DNA of 64,000 bases from Alistipes putredinis (GCA_022009915.1 CP091730.1:930001-994000), one strand, 5' to 3'. Shown: positions 10,725 through 21,881, counted from the stretch's first letter. Made by a program: numbers and translations. The notes: generated by a model from the sequence alone, not told the origin.

Positions 10725-11441
10725 ATGACCGGTACGCTTTACATGATTCCGTGTCCGATAGCCGATACACCGCCATACGACGTGCTGCCGCAGGGCAATC
10801 GCGAGATAATCCGCTCGCTGGATTATTTCATTGTGGAGAACGTGCGTAGCGCAAGACGTTTCCTTTCCGCGGCCGGTATCGGCCGGAGCATCGACGAACT
10901 GCTTTTCGCCGAGCTTAACGAACATACTGCGGTGCAGGATGTCGAGCAGCTTCTGGGGCCGCTTTTGCAGGGACGCAGTGCCGGCGTTATTTCCGAGGCG
11001 GGAGTGCCCGGCGTCGCCGACCCGGGAGCGGCGGTCGTGGCGCTGGCTCATGACAAGGGCATAAGGGTGGTGCCTCTGGTGGGACCTTCGTCCATACTGC
11101 TCGCACTCATGGCATCGGGACAGAACGGGCAGTCGTTCGCTTTCGTAGGCTACCTGCCTGTCAAGCCGGCCGAGCGGGCTCGTGCACTGCGTGCGCTTGA
11201 AAAACGGGCGTTCTCCGAATGCCAGTCGCAGATTTTCATAGAGGCCCCGTACCGCAACGTAAAACTTATGGAGCAGATTCTTTCGGTCTGCTCGCCGCAA
11301 ACCGTTCTTACGGTGGCTTCCGATATTACCTCCGCAGGCGAGTTCATACGCTCGTGCAGCATCGCTCGCTGGCGCAGCTGCCCGCTGCCGGACATCGGAC
11401 GCAAGCCGACGATATTCATATTGGGAACCAGCAAAAAATAG
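10725..11441 (+). CDS. RsmI-like SAM-dependent methyltransferase (tetrapyrrole methylase fold)
   Basis: Short relative of RsmI (16S rRNA C1402 ribose methylase). Seen: N-terminal LYMIPCPIAD, the ISEAGVPGVADPGAAVV loop and VPLVGPSSILLALMASG, which form the SAM pocket in this fold, and IFIEAPYRN. It is 238 residues, shorter than E. coli RsmI, which is usual for the second copy in Bacteroidota. Target assignment is therefore uncertain. Starts five bases after murF-alr, so probably in the same operon. The reading is intact apart from a less convincing stretch near 11340-11400. Confidence 0.8.
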   Translation: MTGTLYMIPCPIADTPPYDVLPQGNREIIRSLDYFIVENVRSARRFLSAAGIGRSIDELLFAELNEHTAVQDVEQLLGPLLQGRSAGVISEAGVPGVADPGAAVVALAHDKGIRVVPLVGPSSILLALMASGQNGQSFAFVGYLPVKPAERARALRALEKRAFSECQSQIFIEAPYRNVKLMEQILSVCSPQTVLTVASDITSAGEFIRSCSIARWRSCPLPDIGRKPTIFILGTSKK

Positions 11442-11450
11442 TGTTGCGCC

Positions 11451-12421
11451 ATGTATTACGACCATAAGCGAGCCGACGGCAAGAATCACCATTTCCACTA
11501 CTTCGTGGCTGGACTGCTGCGCGAGCTCAGATTCAGACCTTACCTGCGCAGGGAGCTGCCGCGGCTGCTGGATTCCATAGAGCGCAGGCCCGATGCCGAG
11601 TATATACACGACAGGGCCGGCTACTATAATAAACTGCGGCAAAGGACGCCTCTCGGAGAGGACAGCGTGCGGGTGGGCGATTTTTCGCTCTCGAACGCCA
11701 AATCCGTATACTATTTGGATACGTCGGAGTACCTGCGCTATTTCGACGGCGATTTGCGGTTCAATTATCTGTTCGGCGATATAGTTCATGTTCCGCCTCA
11801 TCCGGCGATTCTCAAAAGCCGCCCAATCGAGGGCGACAACGCGGCTTCGGTGCTGCTCAATCTGGACAAGGTGCGCCACTTCACTTTTTCTGAAAGACGA
11901 AAAAGCCTTTCGCGGCCAAGGCCGATTGCGCCGTTTTCCGCGGACATATCTCGGGAAAGCTCCCACAGGGTGGATTTCGTGAGGAAGTTTTTTTCGGCTC
12001 GCCGCTGTGCGATGTCGGCGTGATTAATCCGCGGCCGGAGTTTCCGCCACAGTGGTCCGAGAACAAATCAATCAGCCTCTGGCGGCATCTGGACTACAAG
12101 TTCGTGGTGACGCTTGAAGGAAATGACGTGGCGAGCAATTTGAAGTGGGTGATGTCTTCCAATTCGGTTGCCGTGATGCCGCGCCCGAAATACGAGACAT
12201 GGTTTATGGAGGGACGTCTGATTCCCGAGCATCACTACATAGAAATCAGCGATGACTATTCGGATTTCGAGAGCAAGATACGTTACTATCTCGCGCATCC
12301 CGACCGTGCCGAAGCCATATCACGTAATGCGAATGAGTGGGTGCGGCAGTTTCTCGACCCCCAGCGCGAGAAGCTCATATCGCTCGCCGTTCTGAACCGT
12401 TATTTCGAGATGACTTATTGA
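11451..12421 (+). CDS. GT90/CAP10-like glycosyltransferase
   Basis: Likely adds a sugar to surface polysaccharide or LPS. After joining frames the protein is about 320 residues and ends with a strongly GT90-like stretch: KFVVTLEGNDVASNLKWVMS, then SVAVMPRPKYETWFMEGRL and YIEISDDYSDFESKIRYY. The N-terminal half (YYDHKRADGKNHHFHYFVAG) is less diagnostic. Breaks lie in runs near 11885, 11935 and 11985. Nine bases separate it from the methylase gene. The donor and acceptor sugars cannot be told. Confidence 0.75.
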
Positions 12422-12426
12422 ATCGT

Positions 12427-13324
12427 ATGAGCAAGTTCGGATTCTACATACGCTCCTTTCGTCTTCGGACGCTGCCCCTATCGGTTTCGGGAATCATTCT
12501 TGGCGGCATGCTTGCGGCCTCCGACGGAGGGTTCGATGCGGCCGTATTCGCTCTGGCGATTTCGACCACGCTGCTTTTGCAGATACTTTCCAACGTGGCC
12601 AACGAGTACGGCGATTATCTGCACGGCACCGATACCGAGCAGCGCAACGGCATGCGCTATTCGCTTGCCGAGGGCGGATTGTCGGAGTCGGATTTCAGGC
12701 GCATGATTGCAATTTTCGTAGTTCTCAGCCTGCATTTCGGGTCTGGCTTTGCTGTGGACGGCCATGGACGTGCTTTTCTCGCCGGACGGACTGGCGATGA
12801 TTGCCCTCGGTGCTGCGGCCGTGCTCGCTGCACTCGGCTACACGCTCGGCAAGCACCCTTACGGATATGTGGGACTCGGCGATTTGTTCGTGCTGCTGTT
12901 TTTCGGTTTCGCAAGCACGTGCGGCTCCTATTTCCTGTTGAGCGGACGAGTGGATGCGTCGGTGCTTCTGCCGGCGTCGGGCTGCGGGCTGCTGGCAGTC
13001 GGAGTGCTCAATGTCAATAATATACGCGACATGGAAACCGACAAGGCTACGCGCCGGACCGTTCCGATAATGCTGGGCGAGCGGCGGGCCAAAATTTACC
13101 ATGCCGTTCTGATAGCCGGTGCTTTTGCGGCGTTTTCCGTCTACCGGCTCGTGCATGGTGTCGGGCCGCAGGGTTGGCTGTTCTGGATTCTGGCGCCGCT
13201 GTTCGCGGTGCACGTCTACCGGCTCGTGCACGGTTCGGGCAGAGAGTTGGATGCGCGTTTGCCCGAGCTGTCGATTCTTACTCTCGCGCTGTGCATCTGT
13301 TACGGTGTGGCCGGATTGTTTTAG
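12427..13324 (+). CDS. menA: 1,4-dihydroxy-2-naphthoate polyprenyltransferase (MenA)
   Basis: UbiA-superfamily membrane prenyltransferase of menaquinone synthesis. Seen: N-terminal SFRLRTLPLSVSGIILGGML, the first aspartate-rich substrate motif NVANEYGDYLHGTD, the second motif NVNNIRDMETDKATRRTVP, and about eight hydrophobic helices. About 298 residues. Frame break(s) near 12735-12760 interrupt the third helix. It follows the glycosyltransferase by five bases. Menaquinone fits the cytochrome b558 succinate dehydrogenase encoded further on. Confidence 0.9.
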
Positions 13325-13433
13325 CGGGCCGCTTTCTGGTTGCGCCTTGCCGCCTTTTTCAAGTCTTTTTGCCGTCATCCGTCGGGATTGGTACGAATTC
13401 TGCAACCGTATCCGGTAATAAAATCTGTTTGCT

Positions 13434-13960
13434 ATGAGACGTAAATTGATGTACGGTGCGGTGCTGACCGCGATAGTCGCTTTGGGTGTAACGGCATGGG
13501 CTGCCAAAAGGCGCTCTTTGAGAAACATAGATACGTCTACCGAAGACCAGCTCAATTTGGAGCGTTTCATGGGGCTTTGGTACGAAATCGCCCGCATGGA
13601 CCACTCCTTCGAGCGCGGCATGTCGCATGTTACGGCTACCTATTCGCTTATGGGCGACGGCAGCGTCGAGGTGTGCAACGAGGGTATAAAGGACGAAAAA
13701 AATGCAGCGCAAAAAGAGCATCGGCCGAGCAGTGATGCCCGACAGCGACCGCCCGCGCCGCCTGAGAGTGTCGTTTTTTCCCGTTGGTGTATTCGGATTA
13801 CAACATTCTTAAAATAGACGACGACTATACTTGCGCCCTAATCGGCAGCAAGACGTCGGACTACCTCTGGATTCTCAGCCGCACGCCCGAAATACCAACT
13901 TCGGTTTACACCGAGATGCTTATGGAGGCTGCAAGACGCGGCTACGACGTGGATAGCTGA
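13434..13960 (+). CDS. lipocalin (Blc-like)
   Basis: Small lipid-binding beta-barrel. Seen: N-terminal hydrophobic signal (GAVLTAIVALGVTAWAA), then the lipocalin signature LERFMGLWYEIARMDHSFER, and after a frame break DDDYTCALIGSKTSDYLWIL, matching the second conserved lipocalin strand with the YLWIL block. No clear lipobox cysteine. About 172 residues. Breaks lie in A- and T-runs near 13697-13702 and 13776-13780. It ends 16 bases from the stop of the convergent radical SAM gene. Relatives act in membrane repair or storage of phospholipids. Confidence 0.85.
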
Positions 13961-13976
13961 TGCTCGTAAACCAGCA

Positions 13977-14753
13977 TTAGGCGGAAACCGAGCACGGAAT
14001 GCCGAGAGCCTCGACGCGCTCCGCAATCCGCCTCATGCGCTCTTCGGGAACCTTGCCGAGTCCGGAGGCGGGCGTGTCGCGGTCTATCGTATAAATCATC
14101 ACTTTCGAGGGTGCTATTCGCTCGATTGCCGACAGCCATGCCGCCACCTCCTCTTCGGTGGTGTTGTCCACGTGCCGGCCGTTCCACTCTCCCGTAAGGA
14201 ACATCGTCTGGACGATGAGCCGTCCGTCGAATTTTCGCATGTTCTCCACGACGCGCTCCACGGTGTAGCCGGCCTGCTGCGGCTGATTCATGGCCCGCAC
14301 CGTCTCGTTGAATGCGGAGTCGAGTTTCAGTATGTTGTTGTCCACCCGTTTCAGCGCTCTCACCACATCGGGGCGGTGCAGCATCGTGGCGTTGCTCAGA
14401 ACGGAGACTTTGGCGTCGGGAGCCAAGCGGTCGCGCAGTTTTATGGTGTCGTCTATGATGTTTTCGAAGTCGGGGTGCATGGTCGGTTCGCCGTTTCCGG
14501 CGAAAGTTATCACGTCGGGAAGCCTGCCTTCGTCCCGCATCTGCGATAGTTTGAGTTCCAGCATGGCGCGCACCTTTTCGCGCGGATTGAGCGCCGGTTT
14601 TTCCGTGCGCGTATTCCAGCCGCACTCGCAGTATATGCAGTTGAACGTACAGATTTTGCTGTGCAGCGGCAGCAGGTTCACGCCCAGCGACAGCCCGAGG
14701 CGGCGGCTGTGTACCGGCCCGAAAATTACGTCTTCGAAAAGCGATGTACTCAT
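13977..14753 (-). CDS. radical SAM protein
   Basis: Intact 258-residue radical SAM enzyme. The 4Fe-4S site is CTFNCIYC (about residues 35-42), followed by ITFAGNGEPTMHPDF (the GGE-like SAM motif) and VSVLSNATML. The overall pattern fits the small wyosine-like or YtkB-like radical SAM proteins common in Bacteroidota, whose substrate is unknown. No peptide precursor or partner enzyme is adjacent, so no pathway is assigned. One of the few genes here without a frame break. Confidence 0.85.
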   Translation of the reverse strand: MSTSLFEDVIFGPVHSRRLGLSLGVNLLPLHSKICTFNCIYCECGWNTRTEKPALNPREKVRAMLELKLSQMRDEGRLPDVITFAGNGEPTMHPDFENIIDDTIKLRDRLAPDAKVSVLSNATMLHRPDVVRALKRVDNNILKLDSAFNETVRAMNQPQQAGYTVERVVENMRKFDGRLIVQTMFLTGEWNGRHVDNTTEEEVAAWLSAIERIAPSKVMIYTIDRDTPASGLGKVPEERMRRIAERVEALGIPCSVSA

Positions 14754-14844
14754 TATGGTAAATATTTTTGGAATGACTGTGTTGTGAATCCGGCCCCGAT
14801 TCGGAAATCCGACCGTTCGATTGCCGGAATGGTTTTTTACGGCG

Positions 14845-15273
14845 TCACGGCTGCCGTGAGGGTTCGACTTCGGGGTCGTCGAGCGTTATCGAGAACCCGT
14901 TGCTGCGCAGCGTTTCGAGACTGAGCACCTGTTCTTCGATGCAGAGAACCTCGTCCGGCAGATCTTCTATCGGTATGGAATCTATGAAACGTCTGTCATA
15001 GAACCTTATTCTGAGCTTTCCGCCCTTTTCCATGTCCTTTATCTTGCGGCCAGTGAGGATTATTGCCTGATCGTTGTCGCGGTATTTGCCGTGCGGACGC
15101 ACCAGATACCTTTCGGGCGAGAGTTTGAGAAAGTGTATGGGTTTGTCGCCCCAGTCGAATACGTATACGTCCGTCGAGGTTTTGTTTATTACCGTTATCC
15201 GTTGCGGCGAGGTCTTTGCCGCAGCCCCCGCGCAGCAGAGCAGCAGGGCGCAAATCGCAAGCAGCTTTTTCAT
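14845..15273 (-). CDS. secreted protein of unknown function
   Basis: Intact 142-residue protein with a clear signal peptide (KKLLAICALLLCCAGAAAKT). The mature part is mostly beta, with motifs INKTSTDVYVFDWGDKPI, HGKYRDNDQAII and LRIRFYDRRFIDSIPIEDLP. I do not recognise a family. The ATG overlaps the stop of the upstream folate gene by four bases, so it is translationally coupled. This is odd for a secreted protein and a cytosolic enzyme and may simply reflect compact packing. Confidence 0.75.
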   Translation of the reverse strand: MKKLLAICALLLCCAGAAAKTSPQRITVINKTSTDVYVFDWGDKPIHFLKLSPERYLVRPHGKYRDNDQAIILTGRKIKDMEKGGKLRIRFYDRRFIDSIPIEDLPDEVLCIEEQVLSLETLRSNGFSITLDDPEVEPSRQP

Positions 15274-15799
15274 GGGTGTATGACGGTATCCATTTTTATG
15301 TCGTGTTCTTGGTGCGGAACGCTCGCTATCAGCTGGTACGAAAAGCATATTCCGGCCTTGAATGCACCGCAGCCGGCCAGATACCTGTCGTAATACCCTC
15401 TGCCGCGCCCCATTCTGTTGCCCTGCACATCGAATGCCACGCCCGGAACCAGTATGAAGTCTATCTGCTCCGGCGGGCAAATCTCCCCGCACGGTTCCTG
15501 TATTCCGAACTCTCCGGGCCGCGTGTCGTTTTCGCCGGTCAGTAGCCTGAAATACATTTCCCGTCCCTCCACTACCGGCAGCGCGACCCGTTTCGAAACC
15601 AATGCCTTGCGGATGATTTCCGAAGTCTGGACCTCGTCGGGCAGCGAGCTGAAAAAGAGCCACCGTCCGGGCCTCGATGAAATGCGGCTCGGCAAGCACT
15701 GCGGAGCATAGCGCTCCGGATTCCTCGGCGCGTTCGGCGGCAGTGAAGCGCAGGCCTTCGAGCCTTACGGCTTGTCTCGATTCTTTTTTTGGAATTCAT
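15270..15799 (-). CDS. 5-formyltetrahydrofolate cyclo-ligase
   Basis: Converts 5-formyl-THF to 5,10-methenyl-THF. Seen: a basic N-terminus, ALCSAVLAEPHFIEARTVAL, DEVQTSEIIRKAL, and the diagnostic ATP/folate block VPGVAFDVQGNRMGRGRGYY followed by DRYL. About 176 residues after joining, normal for the family. Breaks occur in the A-run near 15783-15788 and the T-run near 15656-15660. Coupled to the secreted unknown protein downstream. Confidence 0.9.
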
Positions 15800-15831
15800 G
15801 ATTTTGCGGGCGGTAAATAAAGTGCCTAAAT

Positions 15832-15864
15832 ATTGTTATATTTGGAAACAATAAGATACCTTTG
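15832..15864 (+). promoter_or_regulatory. sdhCAB promoter (-33 ATTG, -7 TACCTTTG)
   Basis: TACCTTTG at 15857-15864 matches TAnnTTTG. An ATTG lies 21 bases upstream, near the expected -33 spacing. A second TAnnTTTG-like word (TATATTTG) lies within the spacer. The leader to the sdhC ATG is about 71 bases. Confidence 0.55.
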
Positions 15865-15935
15865 CGGTACCGAAACGATTCCAAAGATAGCATTAAAGAG
15901 AAAAAAATAATCAAAAAAACTTTACTTCAAATTTT

Positions 15936-16619
15936 ATGGCTACATTTCTTTACAATTCATCAATCGGAAAGAAACTGGTGATGAGTGTTACGGGCGTGTT
16001 CCTGGTGCTTTTCATTCTGTTTCACATGTCTATGAACATCGCTGCGCTGTTCTCGGCCGAGGCCTACAACATGATTTGCGCGTTTCTGGGTGCTTCGTGG
16101 TATGCTCTTGCCGGTACGGCCGTACTTGCGCTGGGCGTGGCGATTCACTTCGTCTATGCGCTGATTCTCACTATTCAGAATCGCAGGGCTCGCGGCAGCG
16201 TTCGCTATGCCGTGACGGTTCAGGAGAAAGGCGTGGACTGGGCTTCCAAGAATATGCTCGCGCTGGGCATCATCGTGCTGGTCGGCCTTGCTCTCCACCT
16301 GTTCAATTTTTGGAGCAAGATGCAGCTCGTCGAAATTATGGGCGAACACACCAATTCGCTGGGCCTTTCGCCTACCGACGGAGCGGCGCTCATCCAGTAT
16401 ACTTTCAGCCAGTGGTACTACGTGGTCCTCTACCTGATTTGGTTCGTGGCTCTGTGGTTCCACCTCACCCACGGCGTATGGAGCATGTTCCAGAGCGTGG
16501 GCTGGGCCAACCAGACATGGTACCCCCGTCTGAAATGTATCGCCAACATCGTTGCCACACTGATTTTCCTCGGCTTCGCCGCCGTTGTAGTAGTTTTCTT
16601 CGTTAAGAGCATTTGCTAA
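15936..16619 (+). CDS. sdhC: succinate dehydrogenase cytochrome b558 subunit
   Basis: Membrane anchor of complex II / fumarate reductase. Intact 227 residues with five predicted transmembrane helices and histidines placed as in diheme b558 subunits (LFILFHMSMN, GVAIHFVYALI, GLALHLFNFW, WFHLTHGVW). Passes electrons between the quinone pool and the SdhAB head. First gene of sdhCAB, with its own promoter. A single b-type subunit instead of SdhC plus SdhD is the usual Bacteroidota form. Confidence 0.95.
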   Translation: MATFLYNSSIGKKLVMSVTGVFLVLFILFHMSMNIAALFSAEAYNMICAFLGASWYALAGTAVLALGVAIHFVYALILTIQNRRARGSVRYAVTVQEKGVDWASKNMLALGIIVLVGLALHLFNFWSKMQLVEIMGEHTNSLGLSPTDGAALIQYTFSQWYYVVLYLIWFVALWFHLTHGVWSMFQSVGWANQTWYPRLKCIANIVATLIFLGFAAVVVVFFVKSIC

Positions 16620-16661
16620 CGGATTCAGATTTTTAGGAATAATTAAAAAAATTAACCGAAT

Positions 16662-18612
16662 ATGGCTTTAAGATTGGATTCAAAAAAATTCCCGCCGGCG
16701 AACTCTCTCAGAAATGGAGCAACCACAAGGCGGCTATCAAGGTTGTAAGTCCGGCTAACAAACGTAAGCTCGACATCATAGTTGTAGGAACGGGTCTGGG
16801 AGGCGCCTCTGCTGCTGCTTCGCTCGGCGAGTTGGGCTACAACGTTAAGGTGTTCTGCATTCAGGACTCTCCGCGTCGCGCTCACTCGATTGCTGCGCAG
16901 GGCGGTATCAATGCGGCCAAAAATTACCAGAACGATAACGATTCTGTTTATCGTCTGTTCTACGATACTATCAAGGGCGGCGACTACCGTGCTCGCGAGG
17001 CCAATGTCTACCGTCTTGCCGAGGTGTCGAACCTCATCATCGACCAGTGTGTGGCTCAGGGCGTACCTTTCGCCCGCGAATACGGCGGTCTTCTTGCCAA
17101 CCGTTCGTTCGGCGGCGCACAGGTATCGCGTACTTTCTACGCTCGCGGCCAGACCGGACAGCAGCTGCTGCTCGGCGCCTATGCGGCTCTGAACAAGGAG
17201 ATTGCCGCAGGCAGCGTGAAGAGCTATCCGCGTCACGAGATGCTGGACGTGGTAATCGAGGACGGAGAGGCTCGCGGAATCATCGCCCGCAACCTCGTGA
17301 CGGGGCAGATAGAGCGTTTCGGAGCACATGCCGTAGTTATCGCTACGGGCGGTTACGGCAATGTGTTCTTCCTTTCGACCAACGCCATGGCTTCGAACGG
17401 CTCCGCCGCATTCCAGTGCTACCGCAAGGGTGCAGGCTTCGCCAATCCGTGCTTTACGCAGATTCACCCGACATGTATTCCGGTTCACGGAACGCAGCAG
17501 AGCAAACTGACGCTTATGTCCGAGTCGCTGCGTAACGACGGACGTATCTGGGTTCCCAAGAAGAAAGAGGACGTGGAGGCTATCCGCAAGGGCGTGAAGA
17601 AACCGAGCGATATTGCCGAGGCGGACCGCGACTACTATTTGGAGCGTCGTTATCCGGCGTTCGGAAACCTCGTTCCGCGCGATGTCGCTTCGCGTGCCGC
17701 CAAGGAACGCTGCGATGCGGGATTCGGCGTGAACGAAACCGGTTTGGCCGTATTCCTCGACTTCAAGACGGCTATCGAGCGTCTCGGAAAGGATATCATC
17801 AAGCAGCGTTACGGCAACCTGTTCGACATGTACGAGGAGATTACCGACGTGAATCCATACGAGCAGCCGATGCAGATATTCCCCGCCGTGCACTATACTA
17901 TGGGCGGTATTTGGGTGGATTATAATCTGATGACCACAATCCCGGGTCTGTATGCAATCGGCGAGGCCAACTTCTCGGACCACGGTGCGAACCGTCTGGG
18001 TGCCTCCGCTCTCATGCAGGGTCTGGCCGACGGATACTTTGTCCTTCCCTACACAATCGGCGACTATCTTTCGCACAAGATTCAGGCGCCCAAGGTCAAG
18101 ACCGACACACCGGCATTCGACGAGGCCGAGAAAGCCGTCAAGGCCAAAATCGAAAAACTGCTTTCGATTAACGGAAAACAGTCCGTGGACGACATACACA
18201 AACGTCTGGGTCACATCATGTGGGAGAACGTGGGTATGGCCCGTACCAAAGAGTCTTTGACCAAGGCTATCGAGGCGATAAAGGCATTGAGGGCCGAGTT
18301 CTGGAAAGACGTCAAGGTAGTGGGTACTGCCGACAGTTTCAACGTCGAATTGGAGAAGGCGATTCGTCTGGCCGACTTCCTCGAACTCGGCGAGCTTATG
18401 GCACGCGACGCCTTGAACCGTGAGGAATCGTGCGGCGGACACTTCCGCGTGGAGCATCAGACCGAGGAGGGCGAGGCCGACCGCGACGACGAAAAAAATT
18501 CGCATACGTAGCCGTTTGGGAGTACAAGGGCGAGAACGCCGAACCCGAGATGTCCAAGGAGCCGCTTAACTTCGAGTTCGTGCACCTTGCCAAACGTAAC
18601 TATAAAGACTGA
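16662..18612 (+). CDS. sdhA: succinate dehydrogenase / fumarate reductase flavoprotein subunit
   Basis: Catalytic FAD subunit. Seen: dinucleotide-binding IIVVGTGLGGASAAASLG, the FAD-attachment region RRAHSIAAQGGINAAKN, substrate residues in QIHPTCIP, HYTMGGIWVDYN and the RLGASALMQGLADGYF block. About 650 residues. Two breaks only: the A7 run at 16682-16688 near the N-terminus and the A6 run near 18492-18497 before the conserved C-terminus (AYVAVWEYKGENAEPEM). Confidence 0.95.
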
Positions 18613-18649
18613 TGAATTTTGACGTTTTACTTTAATATTAAATCGAATC

Positions 18650-19400
18650 ATGAATTTCACATTAAAGATATGGCGTCAAAAAGGACGCTAAGGCAAAAAG
18701 GAGCTTTTCGAGACATACAAGGTTGAGAATATCTCGCCCGATACGTCTTTTTTCTCGAAATGCTCGACATACTCAACAACAATCTGATTCACGAAGGCAA
18801 GGAGCCGGTGGCTTTTCGACCACGACTGCCGCGAGGGTATTTTGCGGCATGTGTTCGCTGCATATCGACGGCCATGCGCACGGACCCGAGCAGGGTGTAA
18901 CCACCTGCCAGATTTACATGCGCAAGTTCAAGGACGGCCAGACCATAACAATCGAACCGTGGCGTTCGGCCGCGTTCCCCGTTATCAAGGACCTCGTGGT
19001 GAATCGCGGTGCCTACGACCAGATTCTTCAAGCCGGAGGCTTCATCTCGGTTCGCACCAACTCTGTGCCCGACGGCAATGCAATTCCCATTCCCAAGGCA
19101 GATGCCGACGAGAGTATGGATGCCGCCGCATGCGTGGGTTGCGGAGCATGCGCCGCAACGTGCAAGAACGGTAGCGCGATGCTGTTCGTGGCTGCCCGCG
19201 TGTCGAGCCTTGCCAAACTGCCGCAAGGCAGGGTAGAGGCCACCCGTCGTGCCAAAGCCATGGTAGCCAAGATGGACGAACTCGGTTTCGGCAACTGCAC
19301 CAACACCGGTGCCTGCGAGGCGGAGTGCCCGAAGGCAATCTCTATCGCCCATATAGCCCGTCTGAACCGCGAGTTCCTGAGTGCTAAGTTCAAGGACTAA
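18650..19400 (+). CDS. sdhB: succinate dehydrogenase iron-sulfur subunit
   Basis: Carries the 2Fe-2S (DHDCREGICGMCSLHI after repair), 4Fe-4S (CVGCGACAATCKNG) and 3Fe-4S (CEAECPKAI) clusters between SdhA and SdhC. About 250 residues. At least three single-base breaks near the start (runs near 18675-18700, 18760 and 18838-18842); from about 18850 the frame is clean. Followed by a strong hairpin terminator. Confidence 0.93.
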
Positions 19401-19429
19401 TCGACCAATCTCTTCCGAATGGAAGATAC

Positions 19430-19470
19430 GACAAGCAGCCCTGCAATAATTGCAGGGCTGCTTGTCATTT
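19430..19470 (+). terminator. terminator after sdhCAB
   Basis: Seventeen-base perfect arms (GACAAGCAGCCCTGCAA and its complement) with a three-base loop, followed by ATTTG. Placed 30 bases after the sdhB stop. Confidence 0.8.
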
Positions 19471-19767
19471 GTCCGTGAATGCCGTATCGGAAGTCCGTCG
19501 AGCCGCAGATTTTGTCGGACAGGCACAAGGCGGTTTGGCTTGTACCGAGTATCGTAAGAGCGGATTAAGCGCCGCGTGGACGCCGCCTTGCGATTGGACA
19601 CGGTGATTCCAGATTGTCTTTGTTATTTCGCTTGGTAGGGCCGGCATTATTCGGGCGAGTAAGCGATGCAGAACCGGTGGCCCTATCGAAAAATCGAGCG
19701 ACCGAAGGCAATGTTTTTGACGTATGGGTAGGGTCGGTATCGGCGAACTTCGTAAAATCGGGTTTAT
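19471..19767. other. intergenic stretch without a recognisable gene
   Basis: About 300 bases between the sdh terminator and the tkt terminator. No open frame with codon use like the neighbours, no tRNA or known structural RNA pattern, no repeats seen. Confidence 0.5.
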
Positions 19768-19807
19768 AAAAAAGCAGGCGGCCTTTTTGGAAGACTGCCT
19801 GCTTTTT
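19768..19807 (-). terminator. terminator after tkt
   Basis: Arms AAAAAGCAGGC / GCCTGCTTTTT around a partly paired loop, directly next to the tkt stop codon. On the minus strand it ends in a run of Ts. Confidence 0.8.
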
Positions 19808-19808
19808 A

Positions 19809-21881
19809 TTAATTGAGTGTTTGTACGGTTCGTAGTGCTTTCTTGCAACCCGAACCTGTACCGCTTTTTACCTGCCCAAGAATTCTTTTTACTTCTTTGT
19901 ATATCGTTTGGGCGTTGTAGCCGAATTTCTCGTCGAGTACTTTGTAGGGCGCCGAATAACCGAAGTGGTCGAGGCCGTGAATCATGCCGTTTTCGCCCAC
20001 GAGGCCCAGCAGATTCACCGGCAGTCCCGAAGTGAGACCGAACCGTTTCACGCCGCGCGGCAGTATTGCATCTGCGTATTCCTGCCCTTGGTCGCGGAAG
20101 AGTCCTTCCGAGGGGACCGATACCACGCGGGCGGCTATGCCGTCGCGGCCGAGCAGCGAGGCGGTCTCGACCAGAGTGGATACGTCCGAACCGTTTCCTA
20201 TGAGTACTATGTCGGGCGTGCCGTGGCAGTCGCTGACGATGTATGCGCCGCGCGAAACCATGCGCTCGGTGCCTTCCGGCAAGTCGCTGAGATTCTGCCG
20301 CGAGAGAAGCAGCGCCACGGGACGGCTCTCTTCGACGGCTACTTTCCATGCCTGTACCGTTTCGGCGGCATCGGCGGGGCGCAGAACCACCATCGAACGC
20401 TCCGAGCGGTGATTGTGCAGCTGCTCCATGAGACGAATCTGTACCTCCTGCTCTACCGGCTGGTGGGTCGGACCGTCTTCGCCTACGCGGAACGAGTCGT
20501 GCGACCAGACGAAAATCACGTGCAGACGCATGAGCGCCGAAAGACGCACGACCGGTTTCATGTAGTCCGAGAATACGAAGAACGTACCGCATACCGGAAT
20601 GATGCCGCCGTGCAGCGCCATACCGTTCATTATGCACGCCATCGTGAACTCGCTCACTCCGGCCTGAAAGAACTGGCCGCTGAAATCGCCGCGTCGGAAG
20701 GCTTTGGTCTTTTTCAGAAATCCGTCGGTCTTGTCGGAATTGCTCAGGTCGGCCGATGAGACCACCATGTTCTCTATCTGCGAAGCGAAAGTGCCCAGCA
20801 CTGCTGCCGAGGCCGCACGTGTAGCCACTCCGCTGCCGGGCTGTATGGCCGAATAGTCTATTTCGGGTGTCTTGCCGGAAAGGAAAAGGTCGAGCTTTGG
20901 CCGCTTTCTCCTTATTTTTCCGCTCTCCACTTGGCTTCGACCTCGGACATGTCCTTATACCATTTTCTGAGTTCCGTGCGGCGGGCGTCGTACAACGTCT
21001 TGCTTTCGGGGAATATGACGAACGGGTCGTCGGGATTGCCGCCCAGAGCACGGATTGTCGCCGGAACATCGGCGCCTGCGGCGGACAGAGGCTGCCCGTG
21101 CGTGGAGACTTTATTCTCGAAACTGCTGCCGTCTGCCGCGACGGCTCCTTTGCCCATGACGGTCCGGCCTATGATGAGAACCGGTTTCTCGGTTTCGGCC
21201 ACCGCTGCTTTCAGTGCGCCTCGAATCTGTTCGGCATCCTGTCCGCACACGGTTATCACGCGCCATCCCCATGCTTCGTATTTGGCCGCTACGTTTTCCG
21301 TATCCACCTCGTCCACTGTGGTGGAAAGCTGTACGTTGTTGGCGTCGTAGTACATTATGAAGTTGTTCAGACCGAGATGCCCCGCAATGCGTCCTACGCC
21401 CTGCGAAACTTCCTCCTGAATGCCTCCGTCGGAGATGTAGGCGTATGTCTTATGGGCCATCCACTCGCCGAAACGTGCGACCATGAAACGTTCGGCCATA
21501 GCCGCACCCAGAGCCATGGCGTGACCCCTGACCGAGCGGTCCGGAGGTGTTCTCGATGCCGTGCGCAAGGTCGCGTTCGGGGTGTCCCGGGGTTATGCTG
21601 CCCCATTGACGGAACGACTTCAAGTCCTCAATCGTAAAGTTTCCGGCAAGCGCGAGCACCGAATAAAGCATCGGCGACATATGCCCGGGATCGAGGAAGA
21701 ATCGGTCTCTGTACGGATACGAAAGGTCGTCCGGATTGTATTTCAGAAATTCGGAGTACTGTAAGTTTATGAAATCGGCTCCGCCCATGGCTCCTCCCGG
21801 GTGTCCCGATTTGGCCTTTTCGACCATTGACAGAGCGAGCACTCGAATGTTGTCGGCCGCTCTGGATGTTATTCCGCTCAT
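19809..21881 (-). CDS. tkt: transketolase
   Basis: Thiamine-diphosphate enzyme of the pentose phosphate pathway. Seen: VEKAKSGHPGGAMGGADF at the N-terminus, PGHPERDLAHGIENTSGPLG, the cofactor region ISDGGIQEEVSQG with NNFIMYYDANNVQLS, THQPVEQEVQIRLM in the pyrimidine domain, and a typical C-terminal domain. About 690 residues. Breaks near 21530-21545 and 20895-20930, the second splitting the ORF at the Pyr domain. Lies 28 bases after clpX, so probably read through from the tig operon. Confidence 0.93.
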
